Counted from the first letter of the stretch, positions 1-8,979 are shown. The stretch: DNA of 64,000 bases from Serratia sp. PL17 (GCF_017832355.1 NZ_JAFIBY010000001.1:806001-870000); one strand, 5' to 3'. The notes: generated by a model from the letters alone, not told the origin. Numbers and translations are program-made.

Positions 1-142
1 GCATCGTTACCCTGATACCCGAGAGGCAAGCAGTGCGTGACGTAGGCAAGGGGAGTGAGGCCATGCGTGGGATGCATTAAGCCCTACTGACCGAAATAGG
101 GCTTGCCGTTCTGGCAGAAACTTTCTGTATTATTGATGACTA

Positions 143-679
143 TCAGCGGGCAGCCGCTCCGGCCTTAAAAGGATAGACGGCAAACAAGGCGGTCACCGCC
201 TGCTGAATCTGGGCCTGGGTGGCGGGTTGTCCGTCGGAACTGAGCGTATTGCTGGCTGAACCGCGCCAAACCAATTGTTTTCTCTTGCTGTCCACCAGAT
301 CAACCGTCAGCGTACCTTCGGTATAGCTCCAGATGCTTTGATTATAACCCCCCCAGCCAGCATAACCTCTGCGGCCAACCGGCACGGGAGTATCGTTCAC
401 CTGCACTTTGTTTTCTTTCATTGTGCTGCTGTAGACCAATAAATCAGGGGTTGCGCTGGGTTGATAACCGCGCAGCTCCATCTGTTGTTTAAGCGCGCTT
501 TGAATGTATTTACCGGTCAAGGTTTGGTATTGCCCCGCGTTTTCGGTGGCAAAACCGTAGGTATGATATTGGGTGAAGTTAGCGCTGTGGTCGTAGTCAC
601 TGGTCACTTTAGGTTGACTGGCACAGCCCGACAAGAAAGCCACCGAGCTCGCGATGAAAACATAAGAAAGTAAACGCAT
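143..679 (-). CDS. DUF4136 family outer-membrane lipoprotein
   Basis: 178-residue predicted lipoprotein. A short basic N-terminus and hydrophobic stretch end in a lipobox (FLSGC, Cys19), and residue +2 is Ala rather than Asp, so outer-membrane sorting is expected. The mature part resembles DUF4136 proteins (YDHSANFTQYHTYGF near the start, then a VDLVD...W-x-G strand). The reading frame stays open to 925, but the ATG at 679 has an AAGGGG ribosome site and begins the signal peptide, so the longer start is rejected. The function of the family is not established. The gene diverges from the lipoprotein gene at 925 across about 245 bp. Confidence 0.8.
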   Translation of the reverse strand: MRLLSYVFIASSVAFLSGCASQPKVTSDYDHSANFTQYHTYGFATENAGQYQTLTGKYIQSALKQQMELRGYQPSATPDLLVYSSTMKENKVQVNDTPVPVGRRGYAGWGGYNQSIWSYTEGTLTVDLVDSKRKQLVWRGSASNTLSSDGQPATQAQIQQAVTALFAVYPFKAGAAAR

Positions 680-924
680 AGAAAACCCCTTTGGGATTAT
701 TGATTTCATAACGTTAGACGCAGAAGCTGCGGTTGGCAAATGGCGAGCTGACGTCATTTTTGCTGCAGCACAAGGCAAAAAGAGAGCAGGTTCACTATTG
801 CTAATTTGTTCCGCTACAGTCAGTGGACATACGCAACCTATTCGCAATTCGGAACACGCTGATGGCGTTGGTAGCAGTCGTTTTGTTATTATCGCCGCAC
901 CTAAAGACTTAATGGTGTAGTACA

Positions 925-1275
925 TTGAGAATCAAAGCGTTGTTATTGGTTGCCCTGGCCGGTTTGGCTGGCTGCAGCCAGGAGGGAGCGACAGTGAACC
1001 AACCCGTGAAGAAAGACGGAGACCATACGGAAGTGTTGCTGGTTAACAGCGCGCTGGTCAATTGTACGGGCGTTGCCCCAATGAAGTGCATGCAAGTGCG
1101 CCATTCCGCACAAGAGCCGTGGGGCTTGTTCTATACCGGGATTGACGGTTTTACTTTTGAACCGGGCTACAACTATCGCCTAAAAGTGCAGGTGACGGAG
1201 GTGGAAAACCCGCCTGCTGATGCCTCTTCACTGCGTTATACGCTGCTCGAGCAGTTGGAAAAGAACAAAGCCTGA
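925..1275 (+). CDS. DUF4377 domain lipoprotein (TTG start)
   Basis: 116-residue lipoprotein with signal peptide and lipobox LAGC (Cys17). The mature domain carries the DUF4377 pattern: VNCTGVAPMKCMQVR, then PWGLFY, FEPGY and NPPADASSLRYTLLE at the C-terminus. DUF4377 often follows META/HslJ domains in envelope proteins, but here it stands alone. The start appears to be TTG at 925, because no in-frame ATG lies before the signal peptide, and the ribosome site is weak. Role unknown; location in the cell envelope is inferred from the lipobox. Confidence 0.75.
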   Translation: MRIKALLLVALAGLAGCSQEGATVNQPVKKDGDHTEVLLVNSALVNCTGVAPMKCMQVRHSAQEPWGLFYTGIDGFTFEPGYNYRLKVQVTEVENPPADASSLRYTLLEQLEKNKA

Positions 1276-1494
1276 TTGGTTTTTAACGGGCCGGGCGCGC
1301 AATTGCCTGGCCTTGAGGCCCACCCTTAATTCCTCGCGCTTATCCCCATTTTCCTGTCACATGGGCAAGATTTTCACCGCTGCAACTGGTCTGTTCACTG
1401 TACTTGTTGCGATTCTGTCATGCGCCCAGCTTAAGTATATTGAGAAAATCAGGTATATTGTCCTTCGGTTTTTAGCTACCAAGAAAAAATTACT

Positions 1495-2694
1495 ATGATT
1501 ATCAAACCTAAAATTCGTGGTTTTATCTGCACTACCGCTCATCCGGCAGGTTGTGAAGCCAATGTCCGTGAGCAAATCGCCTACGTTAAATCACGTGGCG
1601 AACTGAAAAACGGGCCGAAAAAAGTGCTGGTGATCGGTGCTTCCACCGGTTACGGCTTGGCGTCACGTATCAATGCCGCATTCGGCAGCGGTGCGGCCAC
1701 CATCGGCGTATTTTTTGAAAAGCCAGGCAGTGAAGGTAAAACCGGTTCTGCCGGTTGGTACAACTCTGCTGGTTTTGACAAGGCAGCTAAAGAAGAAGGC
1801 CTGTACGCGAAGAGCGTTAACGGCGATGCGTTCTCCAATGAATGCCGCCAAACGGTTATCGATCTGATCAAACAGGACCTGGGCCAGATTGATATGGTGG
1901 TTTACTCGCTGGCTTCGCCGGTGCGTAAAATGCCAGAAACCGGTGAAGTGGTGCGCTCTGCGCTGAAACCTATCGGCGAACCGTACAAATCTGTAGCACT
2001 GGACACCAACAAAGACGTGCTGGTTGAAGCCGTGGTTGAACCGGCCAACGAGCAAGAAATTGCTGATACCGTCAAAGTGATGGGCGGTCAGGACTGGCAG
2101 CTGTGGATGGACGCACTGGAAGACGCCGGCGTGCTGGCAGACAACGTGCAGGCAGTGGCTTACTCCTACATTGGTACTGACCTGACCTGGCCAATCTACT
2201 GGCACGGTACCTTGGGTAAAGCAAAAGAAGATCTGGATCGCGCAGCTCAGGCTATCGATCAGAAACTGAAAGCCAAAGGCGGCGCGGCTTATGTTGCCGT
2301 ATTGAAGTCAGTGGTGACTCAGGCTTCTTCCGCTATCCCGGTAATGCCGCTGTATATCTCTATTGTGTTCAAAATCATGAAGGCACAAGGGATCCACGAA
2401 GGTTGCATCGAGCAGATCCAGCGCCTGTTCGCCACCAAGCTGTACAGTGGCACGGCACCGGATACCGATGAGCAGCACCGTCTGCGTCTGGACGACTGGG
2501 AACTGCGCGACGACGTGCAGAACACCTGCCGTGAAATCTGGGCACAGATCAATGACAGCAACATCAATGAGCTGACCGATTACCTGGGTTATAAGGCTGA
2601 GTTCCTGCGCCTGTTCGGTTTTGGTCTGCAAGGCGTTGATTACGACGCTGACCTGAGCGGTGAAGTTAAGTTTGATGTGGTTGAGTTAGTCTAA
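1495..2694 (+). CDS. fabV: enoyl-[acyl-carrier-protein] reductase FabV
   Basis: 399 residues, the usual FabV length. FabV reduces the trans-2-enoyl thioester in the last step of each fatty-acid elongation cycle, using NAD(P)H in the cytosol. The N-terminal Rossmann motif [11 protein letters not shown] lies near residues 44-54. The catalytic Tyr235 and Lys244 have exactly the Y-x8-K spacing typical of FabV, longer than in FabI-type SDR enzymes. The start is the ATG at 1495. The gene stands alone and ends at a strong terminator. FabV is known for low sensitivity to triclosan in other bacteria; for this copy that is inference. Confidence 0.97.
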   Translation: MIIKPKIRGFICTTAHPAGCEANVREQIAYVKSRGELKNGPKKVLVIGASTGYGLASRINAAFGSGAATIGVFFEKPGSEGKTGSAGWYNSAGFDKAAKEEGLYAKSVNGDAFSNECRQTVIDLIKQDLGQIDMVVYSLASPVRKMPETGEVVRSALKPIGEPYKSVALDTNKDVLVEAVVEPANEQEIADTVKVMGGQDWQLWMDALEDAGVLADNVQAVAYSYIGTDLTWPIYWHGTLGKAKEDLDRAAQAIDQKLKAKGGAAYVAVLKSVVTQASSAIPVMPLYISIVFKIMKAQGIHEGCIEQIQRLFATKLYSGTAPDTDEQHRLRLDDWELRDDVQNTCREIWAQINDSNINELTDYLGYKAEFLRLFGFGLQGVDYDADLSGEVKFDVVELV

Positions 2695-2713
2695 GCCTGT
2701 CGAGTATTGAGAA

Positions 2714-2743
2714 AAGGCCGGGAGATTTCCCGGCTTTTTTATT
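2714..2743 (+). terminator. rho-independent terminator of fabV
   Basis: A GCCGGGA / TCCCGGC stem with a short loop is followed directly by a run of T, 20 bp after the fabV stop. Confidence 0.9.
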
Positions 2744-2970
2744 TGTAAACCTTGAGGAGTATTTGGCGGTAGATGAGTGCGACCTGAGGCGTTCGTGCGG
2801 CAGATTTCATCGGTTGTTCTGTTTATTTTCAGTTTAACGCTTTCCCACAGTATTTATAATCAATGCGGATCGGCCTCGTTCCAGCACGGCTGAATTAGCG
2901 TTAATAAACTAAAAAAAGTGATTTTCTATTTACTGTCACTGACGGTTGCGTCTATTTTAAAGGAGAACAT

Positions 2971-3189
2971 ATGATATTACGCCAGTGGATCCCTGGGCTA
3001 TTAATCACCTTGAGCGGTTGCAGTGCTATTGAGCCTGGTATATCTCATACCGGTTGGGAGCAGCCTTCACCGGCGACACGGGAACAAAAGCAGCGCATCA
3101 GCGCCGGTGAGCCAGCCAGCGCGGTATTAAACCAGGGGCAGCCGAGTATTGGTGGAACGATAGACTGGTCAGCATTATGGGATCGTTAA
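2971..3189 (+). CDS. small lipoprotein of unknown function
   Basis: 72-residue predicted lipoprotein with a consensus ribosome site (AAAGGAG) just before the ATG. The signal sequence ends in LSGC (Cys17). The mature peptide of about 55 residues is polar and rich in Pro, Gly and Gln, with no recognisable domain. It ends in TIDWSALWDR. I do not recognise the protein. It precedes two small exported proteins on the same strand but is separated from them by about 175 bp, so a shared transcript is uncertain. Confidence 0.65.
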   Translation: MILRQWIPGLLITLSGCSAIEPGISHTGWEQPSPATREQKQRISAGEPASAVLNQGQPSIGGTIDWSALWDR

Positions 3190-3363
3190 GCAGCTAAATA
3201 TATTTTATCTACCGATTATGCGCCTCAGTATCTTCTATTTCATTAAGGTTTAGTGTTTATCGCGTAATCTATTTTTTGACAGTGGGTTATTTAATTATCA
3301 AGGGAATTCTCATGGATGAAATGAGAATGCGCCTCCCCATAGGCATACATGGAGTTTAATATT

Positions 3364-3681
3364 TTGAAATTGTCTTCTGTGATGACGGCGGTATTAACGC
3401 TGCTGGCGTCTTCCTGTTGTTATTCGTTTGTCGACAGGCGCCCGCCAGCTTTACCCTCAGGAGAAAGTGACGTTACCGTTGATTATCGGCAGCGGCTAAA
3501 TCGAGTGATGCGACATGTGTGGCATGTAGAGCAAATACGCATGGAACAGGCGCAGCTTGCGATTTTGCGCGCTCAGCGAAAAGCGTTGGAGGCTACCCGT
3601 CAGCAACGGGAGTGCGTAACGGCCTCGCTCGCAGAGCATCACGCGCTGGCAGATGTGTCGTTACCTGCACAACCCGATTAA
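3364..3681 (+). CDS. small exported protein, paralogue of the next gene
   Basis: 105 residues from a TTG start at 3364, chosen because GGAG lies 9 nt upstream. An ATG at 3349 would add five residues and has no ribosome site. A hydrophobic signal region (SVMTAVLTLLASSCCYSF) is followed by FVD and a Gln/Arg-rich helix rich in Ala and Glu that could form a coiled coil. Its layout matches the following gene: VD, then 16 residues, Tyr, Gln two further on, Trp at +12 and Glu three after that. No known family was recognised. The neighbour starts 17 nt after its stop, so the pair is probably one operon. Confidence 0.6.
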   Translation: MKLSSVMTAVLTLLASSCCYSFVDRRPPALPSGESDVTVDYRQRLNRVMRHVWHVEQIRMEQAQLAILRAQRKALEATRQQRECVTASLAEHHALADVSLPAQPD

Positions 3682-3698
3682 ATCTTAGGAATGCATCA

Positions 3699-4052
3699 AT
3701 GAAACGGATTTTTCTTGCCTGCGTAGTGCAATGCTGTTCTTTCTCCGCACTGGCGTTGGTTGATTTGCAGTATCACGGCGAACAACCGTCGGATAATAAA
3801 ATCTCTGAGAGTTATCAGCAAAAGCGCAGTGTGCTTAAGCACAAAATATGGAGTGCCGAGGCTGTGGCGCAGGCCAATGACGAGGCGATTGCGAAGGAAC
3901 AAGCGCGAGCAATTGCGGAACATGCGAGCCGGCAGCAGCATAACACCCACTATGGTGAATACCGTTGTGGCAAAAACAAACAGCAGCATAGCAAACGTTG
4001 CTACCTGCCGGGCGGTGGGATGAGTTTCCCCGGTTTTAAAGGGTATCGCTAA
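3699..4052 (+). CDS. small exported protein, tandem paralogue
   Basis: 117 residues with a signal peptide (KRIFLACVVQCCSFSALA) and a probable signal peptidase cleavage after ALA. The mature part begins LVDLQYHG, followed by a charged Ala/Glu/Gln helix and a C-terminal tail with two cysteines (YRCGKN..., KRCYLPGGG) that could form a disulfide. The ATG at 3699 has TAGGA upstream. The frame is open further upstream but overlaps the previous gene. Relationship to the preceding gene is by eye only. Function unknown; periplasmic location is inferred. Confidence 0.65.
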   Translation: MKRIFLACVVQCCSFSALALVDLQYHGEQPSDNKISESYQQKRSVLKHKIWSAEAVAQANDEAIAKEQARAIAEHASRQQHNTHYGEYRCGKNKQQHSKRCYLPGGGMSFPGFKGYR

Positions 4053-4100
4053 AGCCTGCTGCGGGGGCTGTGCCAGTTGGTGCGGCCAACGGCCCATTAC

Positions 4101-4120
4101 TCCCCGGCCTTTGCCGGGGA
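4101..4120. terminator. hairpin between convergent genes
   Basis: TCCCCGGC / GCCGGGGA arms with a 4-nt loop lie between the 3' ends of the small exported gene (+) and dcuR (-). There is no long T run, so a terminator role is likely but not clear-cut. Confidence 0.55.
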
Positions 4121-4125
4121 TATTG

Positions 4126-4839
4126 TTAGCGGCAGTACTCTTTCAACATGGCAATCGCGTCTGGCTTTAACTGGTAAAGATAAACCGGCCTGCCGGTGGT
4201 GCCATAGAGGATCCGGGTGCCAAGAATGCCGCTCTCCGCCAAATAAATCAGGTATTTTCGACAGGACACCCGCGAGATGCCGATGGCGTTAGCCAGGTTA
4301 TCGGTAGAAAACTCCCCGTCGTGCTGCTGTTCAATCCATTCGCATACCGTACTCAGCGTGATGCTGGTTAATCCCTTCGGCAGTTTTTTGCTTTCGCCGC
4401 TGTTGGGCTGACGGCGCAACAAACTGTCGACATCCCCTTGTGAGAATTCGCGCTGTGCCAGGATCTGCGACTGCTGTTGGTAGTTGCTCAGCGCCTCTTT
4501 GAAACGACTAAACTGGAAGGGCTTAATCAGATAATCCACCACGCCGTAGTGCAAGGCGCGTTGTACGGTGTCCACGTCGCTGGCGGAGGAAATGATGATG
4601 ACGTCGGTTTTCTCACCCAGTTCGCGCAGGCCGGGCAACAGGTCCAGTCCATTCTCTTGCTGCATATAAATATCTAACAGCACCAGATCGATACTGACAT
4701 CGGGGGAGGCCAATAGCGCACGCGCTTGCGCTAGCGTAGCGACCGTCGCCTGGCAGTGAAAGCCGCTGACCTGGCTCAGGTAGTATTTGTTCAGCTCCGC
4801 CACCATCGGGTCGTCGTCAATAATCAATACGTTAATCAT
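4126..4839 (-). CDS. dcuR: C4-dicarboxylate response regulator DcuR
   Basis: 237 residues, aligning over its full length with E. coli DcuR as I recall it. The N-terminal receiver domain has the acidic pocket IDDD (8-10), phospho-acceptor Asp56 (LVLLDIYM) and Lys106 (LIKPFQ). A linker with LPKGL leads to the C-terminal helix-turn-helix (STDNLANAIGISRVSCRKYL). It would receive phosphate from DcuS and activate C4-dicarboxylate genes. The gene starts 3 nt after the dcuS stop, so the two are translated from one message. No dcuB, fumB or frd target gene lies in the window. Confidence 0.93.
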   Translation of the reverse strand: MINVLIIDDDPMVAELNKYYLSQVSGFHCQATVATLAQARALLASPDVSIDLVLLDIYMQQENGLDLLPGLRELGEKTDVIIISSASDVDTVQRALHYGVVDYLIKPFQFSRFKEALSNYQQQSQILAQREFSQGDVDSLLRRQPNSGESKKLPKGLTSITLSTVCEWIEQQHDGEFSTDNLANAIGISRVSCRKYLIYLAESGILGTRILYGTTGRPVYLYQLKPDAIAMLKEYCR

Positions 4840-4842
4840 GGT

Positions 4843-6444
4843 TCAGCCCTTGGCTTGATAGGGAATATGTACAAAAAATTGGGTCAATTCACCCGGTTCA
4901 GATTCGAAATCAATGCTGCCGCCCAGTTTCTCCAGGCTGCTGCGAATCAGCGCCAGACCGATGCCGCGCCCCGGTCCTTTGGTGGATACGCCTTGTTCAA
5001 AAATGCGTTCGCCGAGTGCAGGATCGATACCGGGGCCGTCGTCACTGACGATACAGTGTAAGTGATTATCATTGTGATGAAAGCTTAGGTTGATCTCATG
5101 CCCTTCAACGCCATCGATAGCGTCAATGGCATTTTCAATCAGGTTACCCAGTACGCTGATCAGTACGTGGGTCGTTTCCGCATCGTCGGTTTCGGGCAGC
5201 AGGCTGGTTTCATCAATGGTCAACTCAATACCGGCTTCATGGGCACGGCTGATCTTGCCAATAAAGAAGCCTGCCACTTCCGGCGACTGGATTTTCCGCA
5301 ACAACGCGCCGATCTCTTCCTGATAATTACTGGCGGTGTTGATGATGTAGTTTTCCAGTTGCTGATAGGCCTTCATATGCAACATACCGAGGATCACATG
5401 CAGTTTGTTCATAAATTCATGAGATTGCACACGCAACGCATCGGCGTAGTGCGCCATGCCACTCAGGCGTTGCACCAATTGGCTGATCTCGGTTTTATCG
5501 CGGAAAGTGGCGATGGCGCCAATCACTTGGCCTTTGACGATCACCGGCACGGTGTTGGTTAACAGTTCACTGCCGTTAAAGTTGATCTGTTGGTCACGCA
5601 GCGGTTTGCCACTGGCCAAAACTTCCGCCAGATGCAGTTGAGCAGGCCAATACCGGCTGGCGGATTCCAGCAACAGGTTCTCGAATGGCCCGCTTTGGCG
5701 CAGAAGGCGCTTGGCTTCGTCATTAACAATGGTGATGCGTGACTGGTTATCGACCGCGATGACGCCTTCTTTAATCGATTGCAGCATGGCGTTGCGTTGC
5801 TCGAACAGGTTAGAGATTTCGTAAGGTTCAAAACCGAGCATGATGCGCTTCAGCGCCTTCACCAAAAAGAAGGTGCCGAGCGTACCGACCAGCGCGGCGA
5901 AGGCGATGGTCCAGTAGATTATCCAGCGGCTTTCGCCCACCACTCGGTGTACGGTGTCGAGCGCAATGCCGAGCGCCACCACGCCAATCTGCCGCCGTTC
6001 GCTGTCATAGACGGGGGCGAACACGCGCAGTGAGGGGGCTAATGCTCCGCGGCTGATAGCGCTGTTGGTTTTGCCTTGCAATGCAGGTTCCAAATCGGTC
6101 CCGATAAAATGTTGACCGATCAGCCAAGGCTTGGGGTGTGAATAGCGGATGCCCTTCATATCGACCACCACCACAAACAGCAATTCGTTTTGCTGGCGCA
6201 CTTGCTCGGCAAAACGCTGGATTGCGCCGCTGTGGTCCTCGTGTAACAGGCCATCAATGACGTTGCTGGACAGCGCCAGGGTTTCGGCGATTGCCATTGC
6301 CTTCTGGCGTTGCTGATCCTGCCCCTCGTGATTCATCTGCACAAAAAACAGCGCATACACCACCAGCAATACCGAAGCGATGATGGCAGACACCATCAAC
6401 GTGAGAGTAGTACTGAGCTTCAACGGTACCCGTTGTTTTGGCAT
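4843..6444 (-). CDS. dcuS: C4-dicarboxylate sensor histidine kinase DcuS
   Basis: 533-residue CitA/DcuS-type membrane kinase. TM1 is near residues 12-34, the periplasmic PAS domain about 40-170 and TM2 about 175-195. A cytosolic PAS domain precedes the kinase core with phospho-acceptor His342 (SHEFMNKLH), an N box (GNLIENAIDAID) and G boxes (DDGPG, GRGIGLAL). The four periplasmic residues that bind C4-dicarboxylates in E. coli DcuS (Arg107, His110, Phe120, Arg147) correspond to Arg100, His103, Phe113 and Arg140 here. That supports fumarate/succinate/malate-type sensing rather than citrate. First gene of the dcuSR operon. Confidence 0.94.
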   Translation of the reverse strand: MPKQRVPLKLSTTLTLMVSAIIASVLLVVYALFFVQMNHEGQDQQRQKAMAIAETLALSSNVIDGLLHEDHSGAIQRFAEQVRQQNELLFVVVVDMKGIRYSHPKPWLIGQHFIGTDLEPALQGKTNSAISRGALAPSLRVFAPVYDSERRQIGVVALGIALDTVHRVVGESRWIIYWTIAFAALVGTLGTFFLVKALKRIMLGFEPYEISNLFEQRNAMLQSIKEGVIAVDNQSRITIVNDEAKRLLRQSGPFENLLLESASRYWPAQLHLAEVLASGKPLRDQQINFNGSELLTNTVPVIVKGQVIGAIATFRDKTEISQLVQRLSGMAHYADALRVQSHEFMNKLHVILGMLHMKAYQQLENYIINTASNYQEEIGALLRKIQSPEVAGFFIGKISRAHEAGIELTIDETSLLPETDDAETTHVLISVLGNLIENAIDAIDGVEGHEINLSFHHNDNHLHCIVSDDGPGIDPALGERIFEQGVSTKGPGRGIGLALIRSSLEKLGGSIDFESEPGELTQFFVHIPYQAKG

Positions 6445-6567
6445 AGCGGTTCTCCGAATGGGTATATCAGGATAATAGCGAGGAATGACGTGCAGGGCAG
6501 CGACCGGCAGCAGGTTATAACATGCTGCCGCCGGGTGAGGGATTATTTTAATTACAAAAGCCGGGTA

Positions 6568-7410
6568 TCAGGGCTGATGATAGATTTCCAGTGCCTGTTG
6601 GCCGCTGGCACCCTGATGGATGATTGCCATAAGTGCGCTCACCACGTTGGACGGGTTGCTGTGCTGATACACATTGCGGCCGTAAACCATACCGGATGCG
6701 CCCTGTGCCATTAACGCGGCGGATTTCTCCAGCACCGCGCCCAGTTCGCCTTTACCGCCGCCGCGCACTAATGTCGGGCAGCGTGCCGCCTCAACGATAC
6801 GATGGAAATCCTCCACTTGGTCAGTGGGATCAGCCTTGATGATGTCGGCGCCCAGTTCGCGTGCCAGGCGCACCAGCGGAACCATTTTTTCTACGTCGCC
6901 CAACGAGCCATAAGCCGAACCCTGACCAGCGGGGGCCATCACCAGGGGTTCGATCATCAATGGCATAGCATAGCGTTCACAGGCATGACGCAGGCGACCA
7001 ATATTGTCTACGCACTGGCGGAAAATGCCGGGTTCATCGGGGATGAGGTACAGGTTAACCACCACGGCAGCGGCATCCATTTGCAATGCCGCAAGGATGG
7101 GCGCCTCGGGGTTATGCAATACCGCCCACATTTCACGGTGGCGTGCGGCGTTATAAGCGTTACCCACGTCGGTACGCATCACCAGCGCCGGTTTATCACG
7201 TTGCGCAGACCGTTGCAGCAAATCCGCTTGGCCATAGTTGACCTGAATGGCGTCTGGCCGGGCAACAATCAGGCTGTCCATCACGCGTTCGATATCTTCC
7301 AGACCGATTAAAAAATCGGGCTCATTGGCGATGCCATGGTCAATCGCCACGTCCAGGCACTTGCCGTTATTAAACAGCCGGTTCATCCGTACCTTACTGC
7401 TGAGCTGCAT
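6568..7410 (-). CDS. class I aldolase of the DeoC/LacD/FbaB (DhnA) family
   Basis: 280-residue TIM-barrel aldolase. VAIDHG near the N-terminus, the likely Schiff-base lysine in GADIIKADPTD, and the phosphate-binding LVRGGGKG followed by GASGMVYGRNVYQH match DhnA/LsrF-type enzymes. The exact substrate cannot be read from sequence. The ATG at 7410 has a perfect AGGAGG 6 nt upstream; the frame is open for another 39 codons but those lack a ribosome site. It diverges from a sugar ABC transporter operon, so it probably cleaves an intermediate, likely phosphorylated, derived from that sugar. No sugar kinase is adjacent. Confidence 0.85.
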   Translation of the reverse strand: MQLSSKVRMNRLFNNGKCLDVAIDHGIANEPDFLIGLEDIERVMDSLIVARPDAIQVNYGQADLLQRSAQRDKPALVMRTDVGNAYNAARHREMWAVLHNPEAPILAALQMDAAAVVVNLYLIPDEPGIFRQCVDNIGRLRHACERYAMPLMIEPLVMAPAGQGSAYGSLGDVEKMVPLVRLARELGADIIKADPTDQVEDFHRIVEAARCPTLVRGGGKGELGAVLEKSAALMAQGASGMVYGRNVYQHSNPSNVVSALMAIIHQGASGQQALEIYHQP

Positions 7411-7673
7411 GTCAGATCCTCCTGAAAATACTGTCCATTCAGTATTGTCGAGTAACGCGGGGGATGAAACAGCGGATCCACAAACTGCGCGCTTGCTCGC
7501 ATATTTTCGAAGAAATCGCGCCGCCATTTTTCATCGCTGTGGGGCTTCTGCGTAGCCTAACGCACTAAAGGAACGATCGCGCTGATGGCTTTTGCGTCAT
7601 TTGTTAGATCCGTGTCATGTTTTTGTTACTTGGTTATTCCAAAACGCATGTTTCGCTTGTTTGGGTTAAAAAG

Positions 7674-7696
7674 TTTCAATAATCTAAATTATGAAA
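7674..7696. promoter_or_regulatory. imperfect palindrome, candidate repressor operator
   Basis: Arms TTTCAATAAT and ATTATGAAA form an inverted repeat with one bulged A around a CTAA centre. The size and symmetry suit a LacI/DeoR-type operator, but no such regulator gene is nearby. Confidence 0.4.
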
Positions 7697-7769
7697 TAAA
7701 CATTTGATTGCGAGGTGGGAAGATAAACTCCCCTTAAGAGTGTTTGTTTTAACGTATTGTTTCTAATCT

Positions 7770-7791
7770 ATTTTGAGACGTAGATCAAAAT
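7770..7791. promoter_or_regulatory. CRP-like site
   Basis: TGAGA-N6-TCAAA matches the CRP consensus TGTGA-N6-TCACA at 8 of 10 core positions, set in a perfect inverted repeat ATTTTGA / TCAAAAT. It lies about 155 bp before the binding-protein gene. Catabolite control of a sugar transporter is plausible. Confidence 0.5.
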
Positions 7792-7943
7792 TTTACGCAC
7801 CGCTTGGATACGGCGAAAATGCGATAAATCTGCCGTATCAAAGGGATAACATCGACCGGATTGTTGTTTGAATGTAAAAAATATTTTTCATTAGCTGTCA
7901 AATCAACAGGCCTCTTCACTCTAACAATTAAAGGGTACAGAAC

Positions 7944-8873
7944 ATGAAGCTGAAGAAACTGATCGTCACCTCGGTATTGATGTGCATGTTGCCGGCCACC
8001 GTATTGGCTAAAGACATCAAAATCGGCGTTTCAATGGCTTATTTCGATGACAATTTCCTTACCATCCTACGCCAGTCAATGCAGAACAAAATGAAACAGG
8101 ACGGCAATGTCAGCGGTCAGTTTGAAGATGCTAAAGGGGACATTGCCCAGCAGATCCAACAGATCGAGAACTTTGTCAGCCAAGGAGTCGACGCCATCAT
8201 TCTCAACCCGGTCGATACCCAGGGCGTGAAGCCGATGATCAAACTGGCGGAAAACGCCAAGATCCCGTTGGTGTTTGTTAACCGCCGTCCGGAAGTCACG
8301 CTGCCGGCAGGCATGGCCTACGTCGGTTCAGACTCCAAACTGGCCGGTAAGCTGCAGATGGAAGAGTTGGCCAAGCTGATGAACGGCAAGGGCAATGTGA
8401 TGATCCTGATGGGTGAACTTTCCAATGAGGCGACCCGTGACCGCACCCGTGGCGTGGAAGAAGTGGCGGCCAAGTACCCCGGCATCAAAATCCTCGACAA
8501 GCAAACGGCTAAGTGGGGCCGTAAAGAAGCCGTCGACATCACCACCGACTGGGCGCTGACCGGTCAGAAAATTGACGCTATTGCCTCCAACAATGACGAA
8601 ATGGCGATTGGTGCGATCCTCGCGCTGAAGCAGGCGAAGAAGAGCGGCGTGCTGGTGGCCGGCGTTGACGGTACACCGGACGCGCTGGAATTCATCAAGA
8701 AGGGCGATCTGGCGCTGAGCGTATTCCAGGACGCCAAAGGGCAGGGTGAAGGTGCGGTGCAAACGGCCATTCAGCTGGTGAAAGGCGAGAAAGTGGAAAG
8801 CAACGTACTGATCCCGTATCAGCTGATTACCAAGGCCAATTATCAAGAATTTGCCGACAAGAACAGAAAGTAA
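7944..8873 (+). CDS. sugar ABC transporter substrate-binding protein 1
   Basis: 309 residues with a signal peptide (MKLKKLIVTSVLMCMLPATVLA). Periplasmic-binding-protein type I fold of the ribose/inositol group. The opening IGVSMAYFDDNFLTILR, FVSQGVDAIILNPVD, NNDEMAIGAI and AGVDGTPDAL resemble rhizopine/myo-inositol binding proteins such as MocB, so an inositol-like or related polyol/sugar ligand is inferred. The ATG has AAAGGG upstream. It leads the transporter operon and is about half identical by eye to the second binding protein at 11642. Confidence 0.88.
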   Translation: MKLKKLIVTSVLMCMLPATVLAKDIKIGVSMAYFDDNFLTILRQSMQNKMKQDGNVSGQFEDAKGDIAQQIQQIENFVSQGVDAIILNPVDTQGVKPMIKLAENAKIPLVFVNRRPEVTLPAGMAYVGSDSKLAGKLQMEELAKLMNGKGNVMILMGELSNEATRDRTRGVEEVAAKYPGIKILDKQTAKWGRKEAVDITTDWALTGQKIDAIASNNDEMAIGAILALKQAKKSGVLVAGVDGTPDALEFIKKGDLALSVFQDAKGQGEGAVQTAIQLVKGEKVESNVLIPYQLITKANYQEFADKNRK

Positions 8874-8891
8874 GCGTTAAGACAGCGCGGT

Positions 8892-8970
8892 TATACCTGA
8901 TGAATTTCAAGCTGCAACTGGGGTAAGGAAAAGCAGGCAACAACACTGCAGCTTGAAGGCGATGGGTATA
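8892..8970. repeat. palindromic intergenic repeat, short copy
   Basis: Outer arms TATACC / GGTATA and inner arms TTCAAGCTGCA / TGCAGCTTGAA form a large stem between the first binding-protein gene and the ATPase gene. The ends resemble the repeats at 38880 and 59191 (TATACcCgTC then TTCAa-CTGC). Confidence 0.75.
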
Positions 8971-8979
8971 TATCCTTTG

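Larger units (their letters stand above)
7411..7943. promoter_or_regulatory. divergent control region, aldolase / ABC transporter
   Basis: 533 bp without a gene between two divergent transcription units. It is AT-rich from about 7600 and holds two inverted repeats listed separately (7674-7696 and 7770-7791). No open frame with a ribosome site was found apart from the rejected N-terminal extension of the aldolase frame. Confidence 0.7.

Noticed and set aside
1-80. Open frame from the left edge ending TAA at 78-80, followed by an AAGCCCTA / TAGGGCTT stem
   Set aside because: Could be the last 26 codons of a gene, but the peptide is not recognisable and no T run follows the stem.
1220-1498. ORF overlapping the DUF4377 gene and the fabV upstream region
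   Set aside because: Frame-shifted shadow of the lipoprotein gene with no ribosome site.
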